DNA of 64,000 nucleotides from Albirhodobacter sp042466415 (lineage in GTDB: Bacteria; Pseudomonadota; Alphaproteobacteria; Rhodobacterales; Rhodobacteraceae). Shown piece after piece: positions 40,848 through 50,022 of the stretch; the stretch's first letter is position 1, and each line of letters opens with the position of its first letter. Position numbers and translations under genes: made by a program. The notes below the pieces were generated by a model, which saw nothing but the letters and a program-made list of their open reading frames with translations, was not told where the DNA came from and did no database searches. Location: positions 1,178,001-1,242,000 of the forward strand of contig NZ_JAXHCH010000002.1 of the NCBI RefSeq assembly GCF_042466415.1, read 5' to 3'.

Positions 40848-41786
40848 TTACGCCCCGCGTATTTTCGCCAAAAGCGCGATATCGGAGGCCTCGCTGGCCT
40901 TAAACTCCGACAAGATATAGCGCAGAAAGGCCGCCGCCGCAGGGGGCAACTGCTGATCGCGGCGGGTCACCGCGTAGATATAGCGATACTCGAAATCCTT
41001 GCATGTCAGGTTGAGCGGCACCAGCTGCCCCGATTGCACCTCCGTCAGCGCACCTTGCAGGGGCAAAAACACAATCGCCCCCGTCCGCAACGCGTGATCG
41101 ATCAGAAAATGGAACTGATCCGCCATCAACACCGCATTGGGCACCGCGCCGATCTTGGCGTAAACGCGATTGACAAGATGGTGGATGCCGAAGCTGTCAT
41201 CGGGCATAACGCAAGGCAAATCCTTGATATCGTTCAAATCAACCGGACGACCATCGGCAAAAGGATGATCTTGCGGCACGAGGGCGAGCAAGGGCTGATG
41301 CCATTTGCCAACGGTTTCGATCACGGGATGGGAGAAATGGTCATACAAGATGCCGATCTGGCAGATGTGATGCTCCAGCGCCTCAAGCACCCGTTCGCGG
41401 CCCCTGATCCGCACGCGCATCTCAATCGAAGGGAAGTCACGCCGGAACGCTGCGATCTTCTCGGAGAGGAACGGCCGCGTGATCCCCTCAACCGTCGCAA
41501 GAGACACCTGCCCCCGCTTCAGCCCTTTGAGATCCGCGATCTCGCCCCGCGCCAAATCAATCGTATCAAACACCGTCGTCAGATGCCGTTGCAGCAACGC
41601 CCCCGCCTCTGTGAGGCGCACGCCGTTTGAATGACGCTCCAGAAGCTGCACATCCAACTCGTGTTCGAGCTTGGCAAGCTGTCGGCTGATCGCGGATGGC
41701 GCGACATGCAGCCGATCCGCCGCCGCACGTAAAGACCCAAAGCGCGCAACTTCCGCGAAATACCGACACGCAGCAAGATTAAGCAT
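40848..41786 (-). CDS. LysR-family transcriptional regulator
   Basis: The 312-residue protein has an N-terminal winged helix (residues 1-62; G-S-L-R-A-A-A-D-R-L-H-V-A-P-S-A-I-S-R-Q recognition region), a linker helix and a periplasmic-binding-like effector domain. No divergent neighbour is present: RidA converges on it and yaeQ is downstream-facing on the same strand. The target genes are therefore not obvious. Confidence 0.92.
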   Translation of the reverse strand: MLNLAACRYFAEVARFGSLRAAADRLHVAPSAISRQLAKLEHELDVQLLERHSNGVRLTEAGALLQRHLTTVFDTIDLARGEIADLKGLKRGQVSLATVEGITRPFLSEKIAAFRRDFPSIEMRVRIRGRERVLEALEHHICQIGILYDHFSHPVIETVGKWHQPLLALVPQDHPFADGRPVDLNDIKDLPCVMPDDSFGIHHLVNRVYAKIGAVPNAVLMADQFHFLIDHALRTGAIVFLPLQGALTEVQSGQLVPLNLTCKDFEYRYIYAVTRRDQQLPPAAAAFLRYILSEFKASEASDIALLAKIRGA

Positions 41787-41862
41787 CGAAGTCTCCGGTC
41801 AAGGCAACAGATGCGCCAGCATACTGCGTTTTCACACAAACGCTATGCGCCCCGCGCCGCCC

Positions 41863-42414
41863 TTACGCCTTACCCGAAGACTTTAAGGTCGTTGGCGTGA
41901 GATAGATGATCTCGTCATCCACACTCACCATGACGTCACCGTCTTGCACATTCACCTGAAGGCGCATCGACCGCCCCGCACGCGCCGCCAGTTCCGCAAC
42001 GGAGGACTGCGCGAGGTTTACCACCTGCAAATTATCGAAACGATGCGTGCTATTTTTGGTCTTTTCCCACCACACATCTGCGGGATTGCCATTGTAGGTG
42101 TAAATCACCACCTGCTTGGCCTTCGCGCAAGATTGACGGATCACCTTTTCACTCGGGAGCCCTAGCGCGACCCAAAGATCCAATTCGCCGCTCAGGCTTT
42201 TTTGCCAGATGTCCGGCTCGTCATCGGTGGAAAGCCCCTTCGTCATCTCGAGATGCTCATGCGCGTTCAACGCAAACGCAAGCAAACGCACCATAAGCCG
42301 CTCATCCGTCTCCGAGGGATGCTTGGCCACGGTGAGCTTATGGGTTTCGTAATAGTGGCGATCCATATCCGAAACAGACAGCTCGATTTTATAAATAGTG
42401 GCATTTTGCGCCAT
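41863..42414 (-). CDS. yaeQ: YaeQ family protein
   Basis: The protein has 183 residues from the ATG at 42414, the expected length for YaeQ. It shows the family pattern A-T-I-Y-K-I-E-L at the N-terminus, H-P-S-E-T-D-E-R-L-M-V-R-L-L-A-F-A near residue 40, and K-Q-V-V-I-Y-T-Y-N followed by W-W near residue 105. The fold is related to PD-(D/E)XK nucleases; the physiological role is not settled. The longer frame to 42492 adds unconserved residues. It lies 90 bp after the disrupted kinase gene on the same strand. Confidence 0.92.
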   Translation of the reverse strand: MAQNATIYKIELSVSDMDRHYYETHKLTVAKHPSETDERLMVRLLAFALNAHEHLEMTKGLSTDDEPDIWQKSLSGELDLWVALGLPSEKVIRQSCAKAKQVVIYTYNGNPADVWWEKTKNSTHRFDNLQVVNLAQSSVAELAARAGRSMRLQVNVQDGDVMVSVDDEIIYLTPTTLKSSGKA

Positions 42415-42504
42415 GATACGTCCCGAAAAAGCAAAGATTGGGATGCTTAGAGCCTCGCGCGCCATTGTGAAAGGCAAATCGGCGCAAGACACCCTGCCCG
42501 CGCG

Positions 42505-43879
42505 CTAGCCGCTCAGCGTTACGCGAACCGTGCATCCTTTGGGCGTCGGTCGGATCTGCGCCGTGCCGCCGTGGCTTTGCGCAATGTCGCGCACAATCGC
42601 GAGCCCAAGGCCACAGCCTTGCAACGTATCCGGATCGGCACGAAAGAACCTGTCGAAGATCCGGTCTTGCATGTCCTCGGCAATCCCCGGCCCGTCATCC
42701 GCAACATCAAGGCAAACGACATCCGGCGCGAAGCGAAGCGTGACAGTGATCAACGGTGTCTCTCCCGCGTAAGTCATCGCGTTATCGAGGAGATTGCTCA
42801 ACATCTCGGCAATTAAAATCTCGTCTCCGGTGATGTCACGCGGCGTTCCAATCACGTCATACGTAATGGAAACGCCCTGCGACAAGACGCGCTCCGCGAA
42901 CGCGCGGGTGGTGCTTTCGATCACCTGTGCAAGATCGACGGGCTGCGCGATGCTGCGCAAATGCCGTCCGCGTACCCGCTCCATCGACAGCAATTGGTTC
43001 GTCAGACGCCCCGTGCGGCGGGCAACGGCGGCGACTTCCGCCACGCGCGCGCAACACCTCCTCATTGGGGGAGGTCATCGCCGCCTCTGCCTGCGCCTGA
43101 ATGGCCGCGATCGGGTTGCGGACCTGATGCGCCGCGTCGGAAATGAACGCATCGCGCAACGCGAAGGCTGTCGTCAGGCGTCCGAACAATGCATTCATTG
43201 CCTGCACCAAGGTCGCAAGCTCCGGCGGCACCCAACGGCGGATCGGTTTGAGATCATCCGGCGTGCGCGCCAAGATCGCATTTTCCAATTCGCGCAGCGG
43301 CCGAAGGCCAAACGTAATCCCGAACCAAACAAATAGCGCCGCGGTGGACACCAATGCCGCGAAATACAAGATCGTCTGGAAAATCAGATTTCGGCTCAAG
43401 GCGTTGCGCTGGTTCACCGTCTGCCAAACCTCGACAGTCGCCACCCCTGCCGGCCCCACATCCATCACGTAATCTTCCATGATCAGAGCCCGCACAGGCT
43501 GCCCCGCAACCACACTATCGTAGAACATGGGCGTATTGGTTTCCAACGGGCCGACATCGCCGCGCGCCGGTGCGTTTGAATAGCCGGTGACATAAGCTCC
43601 TTCAGGCCCCGTGACTCGGTAGTAAATTTCGTCGCCCAACGCCTGTGTCATCGCCTGTAAAAGCTGATCCGTCAGCATATCACCTTGCGAGAACATGACA
43701 TCGCGAGAGATGGTTAATGCGATGGAATAAAGCGTGTTATCATAGACTTGGCGAGACAATTTCGCGAATTGAATATAGCGCGCGAGGCTGGCCAAAACGG
43801 CCACCACGACCAGAGGGCCAACGATCATTAAAAACAACCGCTCACGCAGGGCCAGACGCGACAGACGCAGCCGCATCAC
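42505..43879 (-). pseudogene. tctE: TctE-like sensor histidine kinase, frameshifted
   Basis: Two overlapping frames encode one kinase. 43879 down to about 43045 gives two membrane segments, a periplasmic sensor, HAMP and H-box (H-Q-V-R-N-P-I-A). The other frame, from about 43050 to 42505, gives the rest of the dimerisation helix, N-box (L-L-D-N-A-M-T-Y-A), G1 (D-D-G-P-G-I-A) and G2 (G-C-G-L-G-L-A-I-V). The frame changes at a GC-dinucleotide tract (43044-43052). Adding one GC unit restores L-R-A-R-V-A-E-V, which matches the usual helix spacing. It is a recent mutation, a phase-variable tract or a sequencing error. The start overlaps tctD by 4 bp. Confidence 0.85.
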
Positions 43880-44547
43880 GTTTTCTCCTCGTCCAGCATA
43901 TAGCCGAGCCCGCGCGCGGTGCGGATCGTGGCGCCCGTCCCCTCCAATTTGCGTCGCAAACGCGAGACGAGAAGCTCGATCGCATTCGCCTCGATCTCCG
44001 CTCCCGTGCCGTAGAGCGTATCCGATATCCGGTCTTTCGAAACGATCCGCCCACGGTTATCGAGCAAACATTCAAACAACGCCAGTTCGCGGCGCGGCAA
44101 GTCCACCGGCCCCGAAACACCCGTCAGGACGCGGCTTTGTCGATGGAAACTTAGCGATCCGATCTCGATGGAGGACGATTGCAGAATGGGCCGCCGCCGC
44201 GCCAGTGCCCGCACCCGCGCGATCAGTTCGGCCATCTCGAACGGCTTGACGAGATAGTCATCCGCCCCCGCCTCCAGCCCCGCGACGCGTTCGGATGTTT
44301 TTCCCATCGCCGTCAGAATCAGCACCGGCGTCATATCTCCATCGCGTCGCATTTCGCGGACAATTGACATGCCATCGAGGCCCGGAAGGTTGACATCCAC
44401 AATCGCAAGATCGGGTTTCTCTTGCCGCAGGAATGCTGCGCCATCCTTGCCATTCGCGATCCAGTTTACGCCAAGCCCCTGATCTTCAAGTGCATTTTTG
44501 ACACCTTGCGCCAGAATTTCGTTATCTTCGATAATTACGATACGCAT
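43876..44547 (-). CDS. tctD: OmpR-family response regulator, TctD-like
   Basis: The 223-residue protein has a receiver (E-D-N at residues 7-9, phosphoacceptor Asp in A-I-V-D-V-N near 51, K-P-F lysine near 102) and a winged-helix output domain (about 125-220; R-R-E-L-A-L-F-E-C-L-L, then S-R-L-R-R-K-L). It is divergent from tctC and followed by its kinase gene. By analogy with TctD of enteric bacteria it activates the tricarboxylate transporter genes in response to external citrate-type acids. The partner kinase here is disrupted. Confidence 0.9.
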   Translation of the reverse strand: MRIVIIEDNEILAQGVKNALEDQGLGVNWIANGKDGAAFLRQEKPDLAIVDVNLPGLDGMSIVREMRRDGDMTPVLILTAMGKTSERVAGLEAGADDYLVKPFEMAELIARVRALARRRPILQSSSIEIGSLSFHRQSRVLTGVSGPVDLPRRELALFECLLDNRGRIVSKDRISDTLYGTGAEIEANAIELLVSRLRRKLEGTGATIRTARGLGYMLDEEKT

Positions 44548-44680
44548 TTTGCCTCGGACAGGATTTGGACAGGTTCAGCCGCTATACCCTCATTCAAGGC
44601 GCGCTTGGGGGGAGAAATCAAGCGCGTTACGACGACTATGAAGACAGTTGTCGGAAAGAACTGACACGGGAGGAGATACA

Positions 44681-45781
44681 ATGACGAGTACTAAAATGAC
44701 CCGCCGCAAGGCGATCGGCATCGCTTTGGCAACCGCCGCGACGCTGGCGAGCGCCCCTGCATGGGCGGAAACAGATTTCAGCGGTAAAACGATCGAATGG
44801 ATCATCCCGTTCTCGGCGGGGGGCGGTTCTGACACATGGGCGCGCTTCAACGCGCCGATGCTCTCCAAATACCTGCCGGGCAATCCGACGGTCGTTGTCG
44901 TCAATGAACCTGGCGGCGGCTCGACCAAAGGCGCGAACCTTTTTGCTGTGCGCGCAAAAGCCGACGGGCTGACCTTGCTCGGCACGTCCGGCTCAACGCA
45001 GTTCCCCTATCTGCTGGGTGATCCGCGCGTGAAATACGAATATAAGGATTGGAAGATCGCGATGGCGGCTCCAACGGGCGGCGTGGTCTATGTCTCGCCC
45101 TCCACGGGGGTGACATCGGTCGAGGATATCGCCAAGCTGAAAGGCCAAAAGCTGACCTATGCCAGCCAAGGCGCGACCTCGCTCGACCTTGTGCCGCTTT
45201 TGGGATTTGGCTTGATGGATCTTGAGGTTCAACACGTCTTCGGCTTCAAAGGTCGCGGAGATGGCCGCTTGGCGTTTGAGCGCGGCGAGACCAACATCGA
45301 CTATCAGACGTCCTCCGCCTACATGAAAAACGTGCAACCCCTTGTCGACGCAGGGCAAGCGGTCCCGCTGTTCTCGTGGGGCGTTTTGGATGAGGATGGC
45401 AATATCATCCGCGATCCGAATTTCGCAGATCTTCCGAGCTTCCCCGAGGCGTATCAGACGATGACCGGCAAGGCCCCTGAAGGCCCGGACTTCGAGGCTT
45501 ATGCCGCGTTCTTCATTGCAGGTTTCCCTGCGCAAAAGATGGCGTTCTTGCCCAAAGATACCCCCGACGAGATCGTGCAAACCTACCAAGCCGCATTTGA
45601 GGCAATGAAGGAAGATCCTGACTATCTCGCGAATAAGGAAGCAGTTCTGGGCACTTATCAGCAGGTGACCGGCAAAGCCGCCCAAGCCTTGTTCGAGAAA
45701 GGGACCACGATCACCCCCGAGACACGCAGCAGCGTCGTTGAGATGCTCAGCGCAAACTATGGCGTCAAACTCGGTGAATAA
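44681..45781 (+). CDS. tctC: Tripartite tricarboxylate transporter binding protein TctC
   Basis: The protein has 366 residues from ATG 44681, preceded by GGGAGGAG; the longer frame from 44648 is rejected. The signal peptide has a twin-arginine-like T-R-R-K-A-I-G start and ends A-P-A-W-A near residue 28. The mature protein has the TctC pattern W-I-I-P-F-S-A-G-G-G-S-D-T-W-A-R and a V-V-V-N-E-P-G-G-G segment that binds carboxylates. It is divergent from tctDE and upstream of the permease gene, giving a full TTT importer. Confidence 0.93.
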   Translation: MTSTKMTRRKAIGIALATAATLASAPAWAETDFSGKTIEWIIPFSAGGGSDTWARFNAPMLSKYLPGNPTVVVVNEPGGGSTKGANLFAVRAKADGLTLLGTSGSTQFPYLLGDPRVKYEYKDWKIAMAAPTGGVVYVSPSTGVTSVEDIAKLKGQKLTYASQGATSLDLVPLLGFGLMDLEVQHVFGFKGRGDGRLAFERGETNIDYQTSSAYMKNVQPLVDAGQAVPLFSWGVLDEDGNIIRDPNFADLPSFPEAYQTMTGKAPEGPDFEAYAAFFIAGFPAQKMAFLPKDTPDEIVQTYQAAFEAMKEDPDYLANKEAVLGTYQQVTGKAAQALFEKGTTITPETRSSVVEMLSANYGVKLGE

Positions 45782-45803
45782 CCTCATTACCGATTGATAC
45801 GCC

Positions 45804-45831
45804 GGGGTGATGGCAGGCCAGCCGTCACCCC
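45804..45831 (+). promoter_or_regulatory. Intercistronic hairpin between tctC and tctA
   Basis: GGGGTGA pairs with TCACCCC around a GC-rich 14-nt loop and no T tract follows. Such stem-loops after binding-protein genes commonly stabilise the upstream mRNA and lower expression of downstream permease genes. That role is inference. Confidence 0.5.
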
Positions 45832-45900
45832 ATCCTACCCCCCATATCTGGCCTGACCCTACCCAAAAATTGACCTGAATTCCCCTCGGAGGACAATCCC

Positions 45901-47898
45901 GTGGCCGATACCCTATTGGCAGCGCTCTCTGCGCTCATGACTTTCGAACACCTGCTCTACATGCTCGTCGGCGTTTCTGTCGGGCTTGTGATCGGCGTGA
46001 TTCCCGGCTTGGGCGGCATCGCCGGCCTGTCACTGTTGATGCCCTTCCTCTACGGAATGGACGAGATTTCCGCGCTGGCGATGCTGATCGGCCTCGTCGC
46101 GGTGATCCCGACATCTGATACGTTCTCCTCCGTCCTGATGGGGATTCCGGGCTCCTCGGCGTCGCAAGCGACCGTCCTCGACGGCTTCCCCCTCGCCCGA
46201 CAAGGCCAAGCTGCGCGCGCGCTATCGGCCGCGTTCATCTCGTCGATGTTTGGCGGGTTGTTTGGCGCTATTGTCCTGACGGGCTTTGTCGTCATCGCGC
46301 GGCCGCTGATCTTGATGTTCGGATCGGCGGAATTGTTCATGCTGGCATTGTTCGGCTTGTCGATGGTTGCGGTCTTGGCGGGGCGCTCCTTGCCCAAAGG
46401 CTTGGCGGCCTGTGCGGTGGGGTTGCTCTTGGGGTCGATCGGCGGCGCGCCCGCAACGGGCGAATTCCGTATGACTTTCGGGCTTGGCTATCTCTATGAC
46501 GGCATCCCGTTAGTCGTTGTGGGCCTTGGACTTTTCGCAATTCCTGAAATCTCTGACCTGTTGCGCAAGAATGCCGCGATCTCGGATCGGCCAGCCCTTG
46601 GCGCGGGTTGGATCATGGGTCTGCGTGACTGGTATCGCAACATCTGGCTTTCGATCCGTTGTTCGGGAATGGGTTGCATGATTGGCGCCATTCCGGGGCT
46701 TGGCGGCTCGGTCGTTGACTGGATCGCCTACGGGCATGCGGTGCAAACCTGCAAAAACCCCGAAACGTTCGGCAAGGGCGATCCGCGCGGCGTTGTCGCG
46801 CCAGAGAGCGCAAATAACGCGATGCAAGGCGGCGCTTTGCTGCCCACGATGCTGTTCGGGATCCCGGGCTCGGGATCAATGGCGGTATTTCTCGGCGGGA
46901 TGGTCCTTTTGGGGATCGAGCCGGGGCCGGCGATGGTCACCACCAATCTCGACGTCACCTATTCGGTGATCTGGTCGCTCGCATTGGCGAATGTGATGGG
47001 CGCGGGCATCTGCTTGATGCTGGCTTTGCCAATCTCGAAACTGACGCAGATCCGCTTCCCCCTTCTCGCGCCGTTCATGATCGCGCTGATCTGCTTTGCC
47101 GCCTTCCAAGCGACACGCGATATCGGTGATCTGATGGCATTGATCTCGCTCGGCGTGCTGGGCATTTTGATGAAACGCTTTGCTTGGCCGCGCCCTGCGA
47201 TGCTGATCGGCTATGTTCTTGCACCGCAAGCGGAAACCTATCTTTACCAAGCGTTGCAATTCTACGATTGGGGCTTTGTCACCCGCCCCGGCGTTATCAT
47301 CATCGGCCTGCTTGCTTTGGCTTCTGTGCTCTTTGGGCTGCGCAAACGCGTTGACGATACCGGTCATGTGGTGGCGGCATCTGATGATGTGGCCGAGCAT
47401 GAAGGGGGCTGGGCAACACGCCTTCCGCAGATCGCCTTTGGCATTTTGATGCTCGGCTTGCTCGGCCTCGGCTTGCACGACGCTTTGGGGCAGAGCCAGC
47501 TCGCGCTCGTCTTCCCTGCATCCGTCGCGGTGGTTGGGCTTGCGATGGGGCTTTGGCTGCTGCCTGAACTCATCGGCGGGCATCGCGGGCATGTCGCGCA
47601 TTACGATAGCGAGCGCGACGGCGCGCATGTCGGGCAATCGGGAATTGGCGGGCTGTGGGACGGCGCGCTGTGGATCGGCGGCTTGGTCGTGGTCTCGGCG
47701 CTTATCGGTTTCTACCTCGCGATGATCGGCTTTTTCCTTGCCTTCCTGCGTCTGCGGGCGCGCGCCACTTGGTTGCAAACCGCGCTTATGACGGCGGCGG
47801 CGGCGGCGTTCATCTTGCTGATCGCAAAGATGCTCGCGCTGAATTTCCCGTCTGGCGTGCTGCAATCCTATCTCGATCTGCCTTGGCCCTTCCGCTGA
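45901..47898 (+). CDS. tctA: Tripartite tricarboxylate transporter permease, TctA-TctB fusion
   Basis: This is a 665-residue membrane protein. Residues 1-500 are TctA: I-G-V-I-P-G-L-G-G near residue 32, I-P-G-S-S-A-S-Q-A-T near 83, a second G-A-I-P-G-L-G-G near 262, and about eleven hydrophobic segments. Residues ~500-665 contain four more hydrophobic segments after a hydrophilic linker (V-V-A-A-S-D-D-V-A-E), the size and layout of TctB. No separate tctB is found nearby, so a fusion is the simplest reading. The start is GTG 45901 with GGAGG seven bases upstream. Confidence 0.9.
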   Translation: MADTLLAALSALMTFEHLLYMLVGVSVGLVIGVIPGLGGIAGLSLLMPFLYGMDEISALAMLIGLVAVIPTSDTFSSVLMGIPGSSASQATVLDGFPLARQGQAARALSAAFISSMFGGLFGAIVLTGFVVIARPLILMFGSAELFMLALFGLSMVAVLAGRSLPKGLAACAVGLLLGSIGGAPATGEFRMTFGLGYLYDGIPLVVVGLGLFAIPEISDLLRKNAAISDRPALGAGWIMGLRDWYRNIWLSIRCSGMGCMIGAIPGLGGSVVDWIAYGHAVQTCKNPETFGKGDPRGVVAPESANNAMQGGALLPTMLFGIPGSGSMAVFLGGMVLLGIEPGPAMVTTNLDVTYSVIWSLALANVMGAGICLMLALPISKLTQIRFPLLAPFMIALICFAAFQATRDIGDLMALISLGVLGILMKRFAWPRPAMLIGYVLAPQAETYLYQALQFYDWGFVTRPGVIIIGLLALASVLFGLRKRVDDTGHVVAASDDVAEHEGGWATRLPQIAFGILMLGLLGLGLHDALGQSQLALVFPASVAVVGLAMGLWLLPELIGGHRGHVAHYDSERDGAHVGQSGIGGLWDGALWIGGLVVVSALIGFYLAMIGFFLAFLRLRARATWLQTALMTAAAAAFILLIAKMLALNFPSGVLQSYLDLPWPFR

Positions 47899-47959
47899 TG
47901 ACGCGCGCCCTCCCGATCCTGTCGGGGGGGCTTTTTCGACTAAAATCGGACCTCACACC

Positions 47960-49054
47960 ATGACCCAAACCGCAATTCCCTATCACCTGTTTCGTGGCGG
48001 CACCTCGCGCGGGCCTTATTTCAACCGCGCGGATTTGCCCGCCGATCGCGACACCTTGGCCAATGTCTTGATCGCGGCGCTCGGATCGGGGCAAAAGCTC
48101 AATATCGATGGCATCGGCGGCGGCGCCGCGGTGACCACCAAGGTCGCGATGCTGTCGAAATCCGACGCGGCAGACATCGACATTGATTACTTCTTCGCGC
48201 AGGTGTCCGTTGAAGATCAACTCGTTGATTTCAAACCGACTTGCGGCAATATCTTATCGGGCGTCGGCCCTGCCGCAATCGAAATGGGATTGATTGCGCC
48301 GCAAGGCGAGACAACCCGCGTGCGCATTCGCGCCGTGAATACCGGCGCCGTGGTCGAAGCCATCGTCGCCACCCCGAATGGCACGGTGAGCTATGAGGGC
48401 CCCGCCAAGGTTGACGGTGTACCGGGAAGTTCTGCGCCGATTTATCTGAATTTCATGGGGGTTGTCGGCTCGTCCACCGGCGCGCTTTTGCCTACGGGCG
48501 CGGTGCGCGATGTGATTGAGGGCGTGGAGGTCACCTGTATGGATGTCGCGATGCCAATCGTGATCGCGCGCGCCGCCGACTTTGGCCTCACCGGATATGA
48601 AAGCGCCGAAAGCTTAGACGCGAACCGTGACTTCTTTGCCAAAATCGAGCCGATCCGGATCAAGGCGGGCGCTTTGATGGGGTTGGGGGATGTCACCAAA
48701 TCAGTCACCCCGAAATTCGCCCTGCTCGCCCCGCCCCGCCACGGCGGCACGATCACCGCGCGCTATTTCATGCCGTGGAGTTGTCACCCGACGATGGCCG
48801 TCACCGGCGCGCAATGCCTTGCCTCTTGCGTTTTGACGCCGGGTACTGTCGCGCAAGGCCTGTACACAGCGCCGCAAGGCGCGCCTGCGCTGGTGCGGAT
48901 TGAACATGCGGGCGGCGAGATTGATGTAACCGTGGATTACGAGATGGATGAGACAGGTTTCCATCCCCGGTCGGCCGGACTTTTGCGCACCGCAAGGATG
49001 CTTGCGCGCGGCGAGGTTTTCGTGCCTTCCTCCATCTGGTCGGGCAAAACCTAA
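47960..49054 (+). CDS. PrpF-family isomerase/tautomerase
   Basis: The 364-residue protein has the PrpF signatures: R-G-G-T-S-R-G at residue 12, N-I-D-G-I-G-G-G near 49, the T-C-G-N cysteine segment near 93 and S-C-H-P-T-M-A-V-T-G-A near 277. The fold is diaminopimelate-epimerase-like with two symmetric halves. Members isomerise aconitate-type acids: PrpF acts on 2-methylaconitate and GalD tautomerises 4-oxalomesaconate. Beside a tricarboxylate importer and tcuAB, a trans/cis-aconitate-type isomerisation is attractive but unproven. It lies 61 bp after tctA. Confidence 0.85.
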   Translation: MTQTAIPYHLFRGGTSRGPYFNRADLPADRDTLANVLIAALGSGQKLNIDGIGGGAAVTTKVAMLSKSDAADIDIDYFFAQVSVEDQLVDFKPTCGNILSGVGPAAIEMGLIAPQGETTRVRIRAVNTGAVVEAIVATPNGTVSYEGPAKVDGVPGSSAPIYLNFMGVVGSSTGALLPTGAVRDVIEGVEVTCMDVAMPIVIARAADFGLTGYESAESLDANRDFFAKIEPIRIKAGALMGLGDVTKSVTPKFALLAPPRHGGTITARYFMPWSCHPTMAVTGAQCLASCVLTPGTVAQGLYTAPQGAPALVRIEHAGGEIDVTVDYEMDETGFHPRSAGLLRTARMLARGEVFVPSSIWSGKT

Positions 49055-49065
49055 GGGAAAACCGA

Positions 49066-50022
49066 ATGCGGGTGCATATTCTTGACGATTGGTCGGATAC
49101 GCTGCGAGGGCTGGCCTCTTTTGCGAAGCTGGCCGGCCATGAGACCACCGTCTGGACAGATCATGTCGAGGGCGATGCGCTGATCACGCGGCTTCGCGAT
49201 GCGGAGGCGCTCGTTTTGTTTCGCGAGCGCACCCAGATCACCCGTAGCTTGCTTGAAGCCCTCCCCAACCTGAGGCTGATCTCGGCGCGGGGCGCTTGGC
49301 CGCATGTCGACACACAGGCCTGCGCCGATCTGGGCATCACATTTTGCTCGCAAAAATCCGACGCCGCGCCCAACCATTCGGCGGCGGAGCTGACATGGGC
49401 GCTGATCATGATGGCGCTGCGCGATTTGCCCGCGCAAATGGCCGCCCTTGCAGCGGGACAGTGGCAAGCCGCCGTGGGTCGGTCGCTCCGCGGTCGCACG
49501 CTCGGGCTGTACGGCGCGGGGCGGATCGGGCAGCTCGTCGCGGGCTATGCGCGGGCCTTCGAGATGCAGGTGATCTGGTGGGGAAGCGAGGCCCGGCGGG
49601 CAGAGTTGATCGCCCGCGGCGAAACCGTGCCCCCCAGCCGTGAGGCGTTTTTCGGCGGCGCGGATGTGATTTCCTTGCATCTTCGCCTCACGCCCGAAAC
49701 GCGCGGGATCATCCGCGCCGACGATCTCGCCGCGATGCGCGAGGACGCGATTTTGGTGAATACTTCGCGCGCGGGGCTGATCGAGCCCGGTGCGCTTTTG
49801 CCCGCGCTGGCTGCGGGGCGACCTTCGAGGGCGGCGCTCGATGTGTTTGATGTCGAGCCGATCACCGACCCGAACGATCCGCTTATCACCCACCCGCGCG
49901 TGATTGCCACGCCCCATATCGGCTTTGTCACACAAGACGAGTTCAATCTGCAATTCGGGGAAATATACGACCAGATCAACGCTTTCGCCGCGGGCTCGCC
50001 CGTCAATCTCGTCGTAAGATAA
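49066..50022 (+). CDS. D-isomer specific 2-hydroxyacid dehydrogenase
   Basis: The 318-residue protein has the NAD-binding loop L-Y-G-A-G-R-I-G near residue 147, the substrate arginine in N-T-S-R-A-G near 228, an acidic partner in D-V-E-P near 265 and the catalytic histidine in P-H-I-G near 284. It starts 11 bp after the prpF-family gene, so it belongs to the same operon. It would reduce a 2-oxo acid to a D-2-hydroxy acid or the reverse; the substrate may be an intermediate of the tricarboxylate pathway. The 3' end overlaps the convergent AbrB-type gene by 20 bp. Confidence 0.92.
   Translation: MRVHILDDWSDTLRGLASFAKLAGHETTVWTDHVEGDALITRLRDAEALVLFRERTQITRSLLEALPNLRLISARGAWPHVDTQACADLGITFCSQKSDAAPNHSAAELTWALIMMALRDLPAQMAALAAGQWQAAVGRSLRGRTLGLYGAGRIGQLVAGYARAFEMQVIWWGSEARRAELIARGETVPPSREAFFGGADVISLHLRLTPETRGIIRADDLAAMREDAILVNTSRAGLIEPGALLPALAAGRPSRAALDVFDVEPITDPNDPLITHPRVIATPHIGFVTQDEFNLQFGEIYDQINAFAAGSPVNLVVR

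Noticed and set aside
42505..43065. Annotating the kinase C-terminal frame as a separate gene
   Set aside because: It starts in the middle of the dimerisation helix without a Shine-Dalgarno and continues the upstream kinase exactly, so a frameshift is the better reading.
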